Shown here one piece after another: positions 6,069 to 12,382 of a stretch of 13,701 nucleotides of DNA; position 1 is the stretch's first letter; every line of letters begins with the position of its first letter. The position numbers were made by a program, and so were the translations under genes. Under the pieces are notes generated by a model that ran no database searches, was not told the origin of the DNA, and saw only the letters and a list, made by a program, of their open reading frames with translations. This DNA is from JBHEPS01 sp046261635 (GTDB taxonomy: Bacteria > Acidobacteriota > Thermoanaerobaculia > Gp7-AA8). The stretch spans positions 1 to 13,701 of the forward strand of contig JBHEOL010000123.1 in NCBI GenBank assembly GCA_046261635.1, written 5' to 3'.

Positions 6069-7853
6069 TCAGAACGCCAGCGAGAGACCGCCGACGATCC
6101 TGCGCTGGTAGCCCTCCTCGGAGGAGGGACCGTCCGCGAGCACCCAGCTGTTCCGGGCGCGCGCCAGGTCGACGCCAATCAGAACCCTCAATCCGAGCGG
6201 AAGCCCCAGCGATTGCGCCAGGCGAAGGTTGAAACGCTCGCTCTCCTGCGGCGGCCCGCCCGTGAGCTCCGTCGGCTGCTCGATGTAGCGCCAGGCGAGA
6301 TGGACGCCCGTCCCGGAAGGGATGTAGACAGTCCGCAGCGATCCGGTCATGAAATGCTTGTCGGCCTTCGCCGGCAGGGTCCCCGAGGCCTCCCCCGCCT
6401 GAGCGGCCAGATCGAGAGCCACCGACTCCCCGAGTTGCTTCTGCAGACCCACGTTCATCGTCTGGTAGACGTCCCCGGGCGCGAAATGGAGAGCGTCCCA
6501 GAAGTCCTGGAACGACTCGTCGAACACGAGCCGCAGAACGGAGTCGATCTCGGCGATGCTCGCACCGGCCGTGAAGCGCGAGACCTCGCTCGTTCCGCTG
6601 GTGAAACCGATCGCATAGCTGTACTTCGGAGCGAGACTCCACGTCTGATCGAGAAAAATGATCGATGGATGCGCCGTCGGCAGGTCGAGGTCCTGCACCT
6701 TGTAGCTGCCGGAGAGCAGGATCGAGCTCGCCGGCGTGAAACGGATCAGCAGGCCCGACTCGGGCTGCCACTCGGTTCCGTAGTCGGTCAGGCGGCTGTT
6801 GAGACCGTACTTGACCACCAGAGCAGGGGTGAGTTCGTAAGAACCTCGCGTTCTGAGGTCGGCGCTGAGGAACGGGACATCGGCGCTCTGCCCGATGAAC
6901 GATTCCTGGCCGACCCGCAGTGCGACTCCGATCTCGGATCGTTCGGTGCGATGGAGGTTCTGCTCGGCCTGGAGCTCGAACATCTCCGAGCCGCCCGCGC
7001 GCGGGCCGAAGAGATTCTCGTAGGCCACATAGCGCACCTGAACATTCGTGTTCGGACGGCTGAAGCCGAACCGGTGACTTTCGAAATCGGCCATGCTCGG
7101 CATGCCGCTCTCGGCTCCAAGGGCCCAGCTGTTCCTCACCGACGCAAGCTCGTAGGAAGAGGAATGCGCCGAGCGGAGAGCCATCGTCAGCCCGGTCGCC
7201 TCCGCCATCCACTCGCCACCCTCGTGAGGGGCCCCTTCGTCGAAAGTTCGGATCGCGCCCGAAACGTCGACCAACCATCCGTCGCCGAACGCTCCTCTGA
7301 CTCCGACCTCGGTGCCGGCGTAGCCCGCGGCGGTCCCGCTCTGCGCGACGCCGGCCATCGACACCATTTCGCCGCTGAACCGATCCGGTGCCTCGGTGGC
7401 GATCGCCACCGTTCCGAACGACTCATCGACGATGCCGAGCTCCCGAAGCACGTCCGAGGGGATCGCTCGCCTCACATGCCAGATCGCGTTCCGGTCACTG
7501 TCCGTCAGGCTCTTCGCCTCCCGAAGCTGAAGCGTCAGTTCGCGGCCGCTGTGAATCGAAGGAGTCACGGTCGCCACCGCGGGAGCGAACCCCTGCTTCA
7601 CCGCGATGATCCGGTAGACCCCGGACGGGAGGGGGGGCAGTTCGAAGCGCCCGCCCGGCTCCGTGAAGGTCTGGACGATGTATGAATTGGAAAGATTGAA
7701 GGCGATGACCAGGGCTTCGTCAACCGGCCGTTGTGACTCGGTCACGCGCCCCAGGATCTCGATCACGTCGCTCAGGCGCACTTCGGCACGTCCGCCGCCT
7801 GCTCCAAAGAGCATCAGCATGACCGCCGCTGTCGCCGAGAGTCGCTTCATCAT
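6069..7853 (-). CDS. Outer-membrane beta-barrel with carboxypeptidase-regulatory-like N-domain
   Basis: A 594-residue exported protein. A signal peptide (about 1-23, cleavage likely after GRA) is followed by a carboxypeptidase-regulatory-like/CnaB-type beta-sandwich (about 33-112; GRVTESQRPVDEALV ... GGRFELPPLPSGVYRI). From about 145 to the end, alternating polar/hydrophobic strands rich in aromatic residues end in GGLSLAF. A C-terminal Phe is the usual signal for barrel insertion by the Bam complex. I see no TonB box or plug domain, so it differs from SusC-like receptors. Function unknown; transport or surface attachment is inference. Two ATGs are adjacent (7853 and 7850). GGAG at 7858-7855 is 1 nt from the first and 4 nt from the second, so 7850 may be the real start. 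It follows pyk on the same strand after 110 bp. Confidence 0.8.
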   Translation of the reverse strand: MMKRLSATAAVMLMLFGAGGGRAEVRLSDVIEILGRVTESQRPVDEALVIAFNLSNSYIVQTFTEPGGRFELPPLPSGVYRIIAVKQGFAPAVATVTPSIHSGRELTLQLREAKSLTDSDRNAIWHVRRAIPSDVLRELGIVDESFGTVAIATEAPDRFSGEMVSMAGVAQSGTAAGYAGTEVGVRGAFGDGWLVDVSGAIRTFDEGAPHEGGEWMAEATGLTMALRSAHSSSYELASVRNSWALGAESGMPSMADFESHRFGFSRPNTNVQVRYVAYENLFGPRAGGSEMFELQAEQNLHRTERSEIGVALRVGQESFIGQSADVPFLSADLRTRGSYELTPALVVKYGLNSRLTDYGTEWQPESGLLIRFTPASSILLSGSYKVQDLDLPTAHPSIIFLDQTWSLAPKYSYAIGFTSGTSEVSRFTAGASIAEIDSVLRLVFDESFQDFWDALHFAPGDVYQTMNVGLQKQLGESVALDLAAQAGEASGTLPAKADKHFMTGSLRTVYIPSGTGVHLAWRYIEQPTELTGGPPQESERFNLRLAQSLGLPLGLRVLIGVDLARARNSWVLADGPSSEEGYQRRIVGGLSLAF

Positions 7854-7865
7854 TCTCCGAAGCCC

Positions 7866-7888
7866 GCTGCAGAGCCCCGCTCTGCTGC
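7866..7888 (-). other. Hairpin in the leader of the barrel gene
   Basis: Inverted repeat GCAGAGC-3 nt-GCTCTGC (7869-7885), extended by two more pairs across a T-T mismatch (7866-7888). In the transcript it ends about 6 nt before the GGAG and 12 nt before the first ATG. It has no T-tract, so it is unlikely to be a terminator. A role in translation control or mRNA stability is inference. Confidence 0.5.
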
Positions 7889-7907
7889 CTGCGGACCCTG
7901 CAAATTA

Positions 7908-7917
7908 AACCATGGTT
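7908..7917. repeat. Perfect 10-bp palindrome AACCATGGTT
   Basis: It lies 55 bp upstream of the barrel gene in an AT-richer patch. On the minus strand it runs into TTTAAT (7909-7904), a possible weak -10 with no clear -35. It could be an operator for the barrel gene or chance; the evidence is sequence symmetry only. Confidence 0.25.
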
Positions 7918-7933
7918 CCTGCCATGATGCCCT

Positions 7934-7958
7934 CTTCCGGCCCGAAATGGGAGGGAAG
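7934..7958 (-). terminator. Weak stem-loop after pyk
   Basis: An imperfect hairpin (outer CTTCC/GGAAG, inner CCC/GGG, small internal loop) starts 6 nt after the pyk stop. No T-tract follows on the minus strand, so transcription may read through into the barrel gene or end by Rho. Low support. Confidence 0.3.
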
Positions 7959-7963
7959 CGGTG

Positions 7964-9421
7964 TTACATCTCGTTCAACTCTTTACGAGTTTCGCCAACA
8001 CGGTGAACCCGTAACAAATTCGTCCGGGCACGTTCGTAAAGTGGCGACCCCATCAGGATCACGATCCTGTCCCCCTGCTCGACCAGCCCCTTTTGCATCA
8101 GGAACTGCTCGCCCCGCTCCACGATGTGCTCATGATAGTCCCCGACATCCTCGAGGACGAAGGGAAGGACCCCCCACAGGAGATTCATCTGGCGGGCGAC
8201 CCGGTTGGACCGCGTCAAGGCGATCACCGGCGCCCGGGGGCGGAACTTCGACATCAGCCGCGCGGTGAAGCCCGACAAGGTGAACACCACGATGTAACGG
8301 GCGTCGATCTCCTCCGCGGCATAGCGGGCGGCGCCGGCGAGGGAGTCGGTGAACTCGTCGGTCTCGTAGGAAGTGTGGAACGGGTCCCTCCCCTGATGAA
8401 CGGCCATCTCCGGGTGGCTCTCGGCCATCGTGATGATGCGGCTCATCATCTGGACTGCCTCGACCGGGTACGAGCCCGAGGCGGTCTCGGCCGAGAGCAT
8501 GGCGACATCGGATCCGTCGAAGATGGCGTTGGCGACATCCGAGGCCTCCGCGCGCGTGGGGCGGGAGTGGGAGGTCATCGACTCGAGCATCTGGGTTGCG
8601 GTGATGGCGATGCGGCCGCGCTGACTCGCCCAGTCGAGAATTCTCTTCTGCGCGATCGGGACGCTCTCGGGTGAGAGCTCGACGCCCAGGTCGCCGCGGG
8701 CGACCATGACCCCGTCGCTCACCTCGAGGATCGACTCCAGGCTCTCGACCGCCTGCGCCTTTTCGATCTTTGCGATGACCTGCATGTCGCTCGAGCCGAG
8801 TTCGGCGAGCAATTCCTTGAGCGCGACGAGATCTTCCTTCCGCCTGACGAACGACGCGGCGACGTAGTCGACGCGCTGGGCGACCGCGAAGCGGAGATCC
8901 TCGCGATCCTTCTCCGTGATGGCCGGGATCGTCAGCTCGGAATCGGGGAAATTCATCCCCTTTCGCGACTGCACGACTCCACCGTAGATGACGAGAAGGC
9001 GTACCCGGTTCCCGTCGATCGACTTGACCACCGTCTCGACGAGCCCGTCGTTGATCATGATCCGGTGTCCGGGCTGGACTTCCCGTGGAAGAGGCTCGAA
9101 TGGGGTCGAAATGATCTCCCGGTTCCCGACCAGCGTTTCGGTCGTCAGGATGAACTCCTCGCCATTCCGGAAGTGGACGGGCTCGGCCATGTCGCCGATC
9201 CGGATCTTGGGCCCCTGGATGTCGGCGATGATCGGCAGAAACCGGTCGGCCTTCGAGGCCACTTCCCTGACCGCTGCGATGGTCTGGGTGTGCTGTTCGT
9301 GAGATCCGTGTGAGAAATTGAGGCGGAAGGCGTCGGCTCCCGCGTCCATCAGGGCGCGGATTCCTTCCGGGGAGTTGGAGGCGGGGCCGAGAGTGGCCAG
9401 GATCTTGGTTCGGCGCATCAT
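7964..9421 (-). CDS. pyk: Pyruvate kinase, predicted K+-independent type
   Basis: Cytosolic last step of glycolysis: phosphoenolpyruvate + ADP to pyruvate + ATP. The 485 residues are full length. Landmarks: TKILATLGPAS (5-15), RLNFSHG (33-39, phosphate and substrate contacts), a mobile B domain (about 75-165), catalytic Lys218 and metal ligand Glu220 in AKIEKAQAVE, ARGDLG (241-246, Asp244), ATQMLESM (275-282) and the C domain (about 345-480) with TLSGFTA (381-387), the usual effector-binding region. The position of rabbit Glu117 is Lys73 within DIQGPKIRIG (68-77), with Ile69, Gln70 and Ile76 around it; this set marks K+-independent pyruvate kinases. Two ATGs are adjacent (9421, 9418) with no strong Shine-Dalgarno, so the start is uncertain by one codon. 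It is divergent from the exported protein at 9556. Confidence 0.97.
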   Translation of the reverse strand: MMRRTKILATLGPASNSPEGIRALMDAGADAFRLNFSHGSHEQHTQTIAAVREVASKADRFLPIIADIQGPKIRIGDMAEPVHFRNGEEFILTTETLVGNREIISTPFEPLPREVQPGHRIMINDGLVETVVKSIDGNRVRLLVIYGGVVQSRKGMNFPDSELTIPAITEKDREDLRFAVAQRVDYVAASFVRRKEDLVALKELLAELGSSDMQVIAKIEKAQAVESLESILEVSDGVMVARGDLGVELSPESVPIAQKRILDWASQRGRIAITATQMLESMTSHSRPTRAEASDVANAIFDGSDVAMLSAETASGSYPVEAVQMMSRIITMAESHPEMAVHQGRDPFHTSYETDEFTDSLAGAARYAAEEIDARYIVVFTLSGFTARLMSKFRPRAPVIALTRSNRVARQMNLLWGVLPFVLEDVGDYHEHIVERGEQFLMQKGLVEQGDRIVILMGSPLYERARTNLLRVHRVGETRKELNEM

Positions 9422-9522
9422 GTCTTCAGGTTGGGTCTGCAGGCGGCGGGCCTGACCTTCCCGCCGGAGCGCGCGGGCCAGGCCGCCGGAATCGCCCGGT
9501 GGAGGGGCTTGTTTCGACGGGC

Positions 9523-9530
9523 AGTATAAT
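9523..9530. promoter_or_regulatory. Overlapping divergent -10 elements (pyk / exported protein)
   Basis: AGTATAAT gives a perfect TATAAT on the plus strand (9525-9530) and TATACT on the minus strand (9528-9523). The plus element would start transcription near 9537, leaving a leader of about 19 nt with a Shine-Dalgarno before the ATG at 9556. The minus element would give pyk a leader of about 95 nt. No convincing -35 is seen for either. The whole divergent spacer is 9422-9555. Confidence 0.5.
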
Positions 9531-9544
9531 CGACCAGGCCAAAC

Positions 9545-9548
9545 GGAG
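9545..9548 (+). promoter_or_regulatory. Shine-Dalgarno that sets the start at 9556
   Basis: GGAG with 7 nt before the ATG at 9556. The frame is open from a GTG at 9499, but that codon lies upstream of the TATAAT and the residues it would add precede the signal peptide, so 9556 is the better start. Confidence 0.7.
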
Positions 9549-9555
9549 ATTCTCG

Positions 9556-10269
9556 ATGCGCACCTTGCTCGTCCTTGCTACTGCTCTCGTCCTCGCCGCT
9601 CCCGCCGCGATGGCGGACTACATCGTCGTCCTCAGGGACGGCAGGCGCTACGTGGCGAAGGAAAAATACAAGGTCCAGGACGGCAAGGCTCTGATCGCGC
9701 TGACCAGCGGCCAGACGATGCAGGTCGATGTCTCCTCCATCGATCAGGCTGCCAGCGAAGCGGCCACCCGCTCCGGCCTCGGCGACGTCAAGGTTCTCCA
9801 GACCGTTCCGACGCAGGATGCGGCTCCTTCCGGGCCATCGCGTCCGTCGCTCGGCTCCCTCGCGACGATCCGTCGTCCCGAGCAGCGGTCGACCTCCTCG
9901 ACGAGTCCGACGGATGGCATCGGGACACCCTCGACTCCAGGCGCGCGCCTCGATCCCGGACTCGCCGCGAAGTTCACGGCAGCTTTCGAGAACGTCGGCC
10001 TGTTCGAGCGCTCGCTCGAGATGAGAACCGACACGGTGCTTCGCATCGATGTCACTGCCGACAACGAGGACCACGTCTTCAAGGCGATCTCGGCCACCTC
10101 GTTCATCTACGCCAACGTCCCTTCGAATCTGGAGACGGTCGAGCTGTTCATGCGGACTTCGACCGGCGGATCTTCCGGACGCTTCCAGATGACCAAGGAA
10201 CAGGCTCTCGCTCTGGCAAACCAGAAGGTGGAGTGGTACGACTACTTCATCCGCAACGTCCTCTACTGA
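9556..10269 (+). CDS. Exported protein of unknown function
   Basis: 237 residues from the chosen ATG. A clean signal peptide (1-20, hydrophobic core LLVLATALVLAAP, cleavage after AMA) predicts export to the periplasm or beyond; there is no lipobox. Residues about 21-62 form a small beta-rich module (YIVVLRDGRRYVAKEKYKV ... IALTSGQTMQVDVSSID), a pattern I associate with secreted hypothetical proteins in which a 'DGRR' strand is followed by a 'G..I.L.SG' strand. A Pro/Ser/Thr-rich linker spans about 84-133. A second domain (about 134-237) contains FENVGLFERS and a C-terminal helix ending in a Tyr-rich stretch (EWYDYFIRNVLY). No enzyme motif is visible. It is monocistronic, with its own TATAAT and Shine-Dalgarno, divergent from pyk and convergent with the next gene. 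Real gene: confident. Function: unknown. Confidence 0.8.
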   Translation: MRTLLVLATALVLAAPAAMADYIVVLRDGRRYVAKEKYKVQDGKALIALTSGQTMQVDVSSIDQAASEAATRSGLGDVKVLQTVPTQDAAPSGPSRPSLGSLATIRRPEQRSTSSTSPTDGIGTPSTPGARLDPGLAAKFTAAFENVGLFERSLEMRTDTVLRIDVTADNEDHVFKAISATSFIYANVPSNLETVELFMRTSTGGSSGRFQMTKEQALALANQKVEWYDYFIRNVLY

Positions 10270-10274
10270 GGCTT

Positions 10275-10301
10275 GAGGCAGAGGACCTTTTTCGCTGCCT
10301 C
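10275..10301. other. Stem-loop after the exported-protein gene
   Basis: GAGGCAG (10275-10281) pairs with CTGCCTC (10295-10301), with a 13-nt loop containing five T. An alternative pairing, CAGAGG/CCTCTG (10279-10284 with 10298-10303), excludes it. It begins 6 nt after the stop at 10269. There is no T-tract after the stem, so it is at best an atypical terminator. Confidence 0.35.
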
Positions 10302-10390
10302 TGGCCACGCCAGCGGAGTCCGCGCCACTCATGGGCGAGAGGCCTGAAGCGGGACCCGGGCAATCGGAGGTGTAACGCTTCAACCAGAGA

Positions 10391-10411
10391 GCGGAGGAAA
10401 GGATCCTCCGC
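10391..10411. terminator. Strong hairpin between convergent genes
   Basis: Perfect 8-bp GC-rich stem GCGGAGGA / TCCTCCGC with a 5-nt loop, 10 nt past the stop of the minus-strand gene. It is symmetric, so it could act in both directions. Neither strand has a T-run after it, so an intrinsic terminator is likely but not certain. A smaller hairpin, CATCAC-CGC-GTGATG (10419-10433), covers the stop codon of that gene. Confidence 0.5.
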
Positions 10412-10420
10412 CACTGTGCA

Positions 10421-11341
10421 TCACCGCGTGATGACGCGCGCTTCGACCGGCTCGTCGTAAACGATCAAATAGCGGAATTCCCGCTCGGTCGGGCTGACGA
10501 CCGACCGCTCCCCCTCGGCGACCACGAACGACACCACATCCCCCACGAGGCCGAGCGCTTCGGGCCTGGTCGCGTAACGAACCCGGATCGCCCTCGTGGT
10601 CCCTTCCTTGACGAGGATCTCCGCGTTACCGCGCACGGGCCCGAAGTCGAACGCTTCCGCTTCGGCGTCGACCCGCCCCGCTACGGCGACACCCGACTTG
10701 ACCTCGATTTTCGGCAACCACGTCGCAAATCTCTGTCGTCCCTTGGGATGGACGAATCCCCGCCGAACCCCCCACATCTCGACCGGCCGTACAGAAAGCC
10801 AGTTCCACCGGCCAAATGGCGGCCGACCGAGAAGCCGGGGCCTTTCAGCTTCCTCGCGATCGTGCTCGAGCAGGGCGGGACTCCAGAGGCGGTGAAGCTT
10901 CCACGACGCGTCGCTCACCAGCCAGTTCCGCTTCATCGACCCGGCATCGATGGTCGCCAGGACGCCCCCGACGCCGCGGAGGCTCCGGACGCCGAGGACG
11001 ATCCGGTTTCCTTCCGGGCGTGCGATTGCGGTGACGTCATAGCGGTCGAGCCATGGTCCTTCCCACGCCCCGCGGCCGAGCTCGACCCCATTGAACCAGA
11101 GCGTGTACTCCGGATCGGCCGCAACGCGGATGTGAACCAGCTCGCGCACGTCCGGCAGATCGAACTCGCGCGTCAGAAAAAACGCTTCCGGTTCATCGGC
11201 CGCGATTCGATGGTGGCTCCACAGCCACCAAGCCTCGCCGGTGATTCCATGAAACTCGTTTCCGTAGAACCGGACGAGGGTTGCCAGTGCGGAGGCGGCC
11301 AGAAGCACCGCCACCCCGATCGTCGCATAAAGGCGCGTCAT
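10421..11341 (-). CDS. Membrane-anchored beta-sandwich protein, rhamnosidase-like modules without catalytic domain
   Basis: 306 residues from the ATG at 11341. One N-terminal hydrophobic segment (about 5-24) acts as signal anchor or signal peptide. Residues about 48-150 read like the galactose-binding-like N-domain of alpha-L-rhamnosidases and GH2 enzymes: FFLTREFDLP, an 'AADPEYTLWFNGVELGRG' strand pair, DRYDVTAI, then LVSDASWK. Residues about 215-305 resemble the second sandwich of those enzymes: FDFGPVRGNAEILV, RVRYATRPEAL, and FRYLIVYDEPVE near the end. The (alpha/alpha)6 catalytic barrel that normally follows is absent: a stop and a hairpin come next. Function unknown; carbohydrate or envelope-glycan binding is inference. 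GGAGGG (11349-11344) just before 11341 favours this start, though its spacing is short. ATGs at 11377 and 11395 (the latter only a few nt past the candidate -10) are alternatives. Divergent from kdsB. Confidence 0.7.
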   Translation of the reverse strand: MTRLYATIGVAVLLAASALATLVRFYGNEFHGITGEAWWLWSHHRIAADEPEAFFLTREFDLPDVRELVHIRVAADPEYTLWFNGVELGRGAWEGPWLDRYDVTAIARPEGNRIVLGVRSLRGVGGVLATIDAGSMKRNWLVSDASWKLHRLWSPALLEHDREEAERPRLLGRPPFGRWNWLSVRPVEMWGVRRGFVHPKGRQRFATWLPKIEVKSGVAVAGRVDAEAEAFDFGPVRGNAEILVKEGTTRAIRVRYATRPEALGLVGDVVSFVVAEGERSVVSPTEREFRYLIVYDEPVEARVITR

Positions 11342-11404
11342 CGCCCTCCGGTCCCGCGGGATCCCGTCGATTCTCATCAGTTTTCGAGCGTCCATCGGCT
11401 GCCG

Positions 11405-11412
11405 ATTATAGA
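11405..11412. promoter_or_regulatory. Overlapping divergent -10 elements (kdsB / beta-sandwich gene)
   Basis: ATTATAGA gives a perfect TATAAT on the minus strand (11410-11405) and TATAGA, or GATTAT at 11404-11409, on the plus strand. The plus GATTAT has a weak TTTTCG at 17-bp spacing (11381-11386), inside the N-terminal region of the minus gene if that gene starts upstream. Starts predicted from these elements would leave kdsB a leader of only a few nt. Confidence 0.45.
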
Positions 11413-11423
11413 ATTGCCCGGAG

Positions 11424-12158
11424 ATGGGCGCCCTGATCATCATTCCGTCGCGGTGGGGATCGACCCGATTTCCGGGCAAACCGCTGGTGCCGATCGCGGG
11501 GCGTTCGCTGATCGGTCACGTCGTCGGGCGCGCCCTCGGGTCGAAGCGTGCGGGGGCGGTCTGGGTCGCGACCGACGACGATCGCATCGCCGCCGAGGCG
11601 TCGGCCGCGGGGGCCGAGGTGATCCGGCCGGCCGGCGAGTTCGAGACCGGAACCGACCGGATCGCGGCGGCGCTCGACGCGATCGAGAGGGCGAGCGGCC
11701 GAGCCTGGGATCAGGTGATCAACGTCCAGGGAGACGAGCCTCTTCTGGAGATCGCCATGGTCGATGCGATGATCGCCGAGCTGGAAAGCGCCCCCGTCGA
11801 CATGGTGACGCTCTGCTGCTCCCTCGGGTCCGAGCAGGAGTATCTCGACCCGAACGTGGTGAAGGTGGTGATGGACGCGCGGAGAAACGCCCTCTACTTC
11901 TCGCGGTCCCCGATTCCGAACGGCGACTGGAAAATCGCGTGGCGGCACGTGGGCGTTTATGGATTCCAGGCCGAGGCCCTGCGCCGGTTTACCTCCCTTC
12001 CGCCCTCCCCGATCGAGCGCGCCGAACGGCTCGAACAGTTGCGGGCTCTCGAGAACGGTTTTACAATCCGTGTACTGGAGACGGATGCACCTCATTGGGG
12101 AGTCGACCGCCCCGAGGACGTGCTGAAGATCGAACAGGAACTTGCCAGACTACGCTGA
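11424..12158 (+). CDS. kdsB: 3-deoxy-manno-octulosonate cytidylyltransferase (CMP-Kdo synthetase)
   Basis: Activates Kdo with CTP to CMP-Kdo for the inner core of lipopolysaccharide (cytosol). 244 residues, normal for KdsB. The N-terminal nucleotide loop IPSRWGSTRFPGKPL (7-21) has Arg10, Arg15 and Lys19; FETGTDRI is at 73-80; NVQGDEP (100-106, Asp104) is the metal/CTP motif; then LDPNVVKVV (141-149), ALYFSRSPIP (156-165), HVGVYGF (175-181), SPIERAERLEQLR (195-207) and GVDRPED (226-232, with the second metal-ligand Asp228). The stretch between SRSPIP and HVGVYGF is shorter than in E. coli KdsB. The only Shine-Dalgarno-like sequence, GGAG (11420-11423), abuts the ATG with no spacer; no other in-frame start lies nearby. 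pyrG follows on the same strand and supplies its CTP substrate. Confidence 0.96.
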   Translation: MGALIIIPSRWGSTRFPGKPLVPIAGRSLIGHVVGRALGSKRAGAVWVATDDDRIAAEASAAGAEVIRPAGEFETGTDRIAAALDAIERASGRAWDQVINVQGDEPLLEIAMVDAMIAELESAPVDMVTLCCSLGSEQEYLDPNVVKVVMDARRNALYFSRSPIPNGDWKIAWRHVGVYGFQAEALRRFTSLPPSPIERAERLEQLRALENGFTIRVLETDAPHWGVDRPEDVLKIEQELARLR

Positions 12159-12382
12159 CCATCAGCATCACCGGGGGAACCGTTGAGCCGCGGGCTCACC
12201 AGCGGCAGGACGGACTCCCCCCACCAGAAGAATCTCCAGCGAAACCAGACAGAGTCGGCCCCTGGCGTGTCTCCCGACCCGTCGAGGGCGGAGGTATGGT
12301 CATTCCGGGGAAACAATTCCACTCCCGCACGCCGTTACCCGATGACAGGTCGCGAGGCTGGAACTCGACGGAGGAGCGCACG
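12159..12382 (+). other. kdsB-pyrG spacer (224 bp)
   Basis: No clear promoter is seen. A small hairpin TGAGCC-GCG-GGCTCA (12184-12198) lies 25 nt after the kdsB stop, without a T-run. The spacer has no stop in the pyrG frame. It also holds a TTG-initiated frame of 67 codons (12183-12386) whose TGA overlaps the pyrG ATG. Third-position GC of that frame falls in its second half and its product is Arg/Ser/Pro-rich without a recognisable feature, so I do not call it a gene. TATGGT (12295-12300) is a weak possible -10 for pyrG. Confidence 0.5.
12370..12376 (+). promoter_or_regulatory. Shine-Dalgarno of pyrG
   Basis: GGAGGAG, with 8 nt between GGAGG and the ATG at 12383. This decides the start over an in-frame ATG at 12296 and agrees with the conserved N terminus of CTP synthases. 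Confidence 0.85.

Noticed and set aside
5941..7278. Minus-strand frame of 445 codons overlapping the barrel gene and running into PHP
   Set aside because: Out-of-frame shadow that crosses the G12 run and the end of the PHP gene; Arg/Gly-rich without motifs.
6213..7685. Plus-strand frame of 490 codons opposite the barrel gene
   Set aside because: Antisense shadow; Arg/Glu-rich, no signal peptide or domain, whereas the minus frame has a signal peptide, a domain and a C-terminal Phe.
9418..10383. Minus-strand frame of 321 codons opposite the exported-protein gene
   Set aside because: The plus frame has promoter, Shine-Dalgarno and signal peptide; the minus frame covers it antisense and has no recognisable feature.
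11342..11479. Longer start of the beta-sandwich protein at 11479
   Set aside because: It would run across the divergent spacer and into kdsB, upstream of its own candidate TATAAT; the added residues show no signal sequence.
12296..12382. In-frame ATG at 12296 that would extend PyrG by 29 residues
   Set aside because: GGAGG is only 1 nt from that ATG. The ATG at 12383 has GGAGG at 8 nt and matches the conserved start of CTP synthases.
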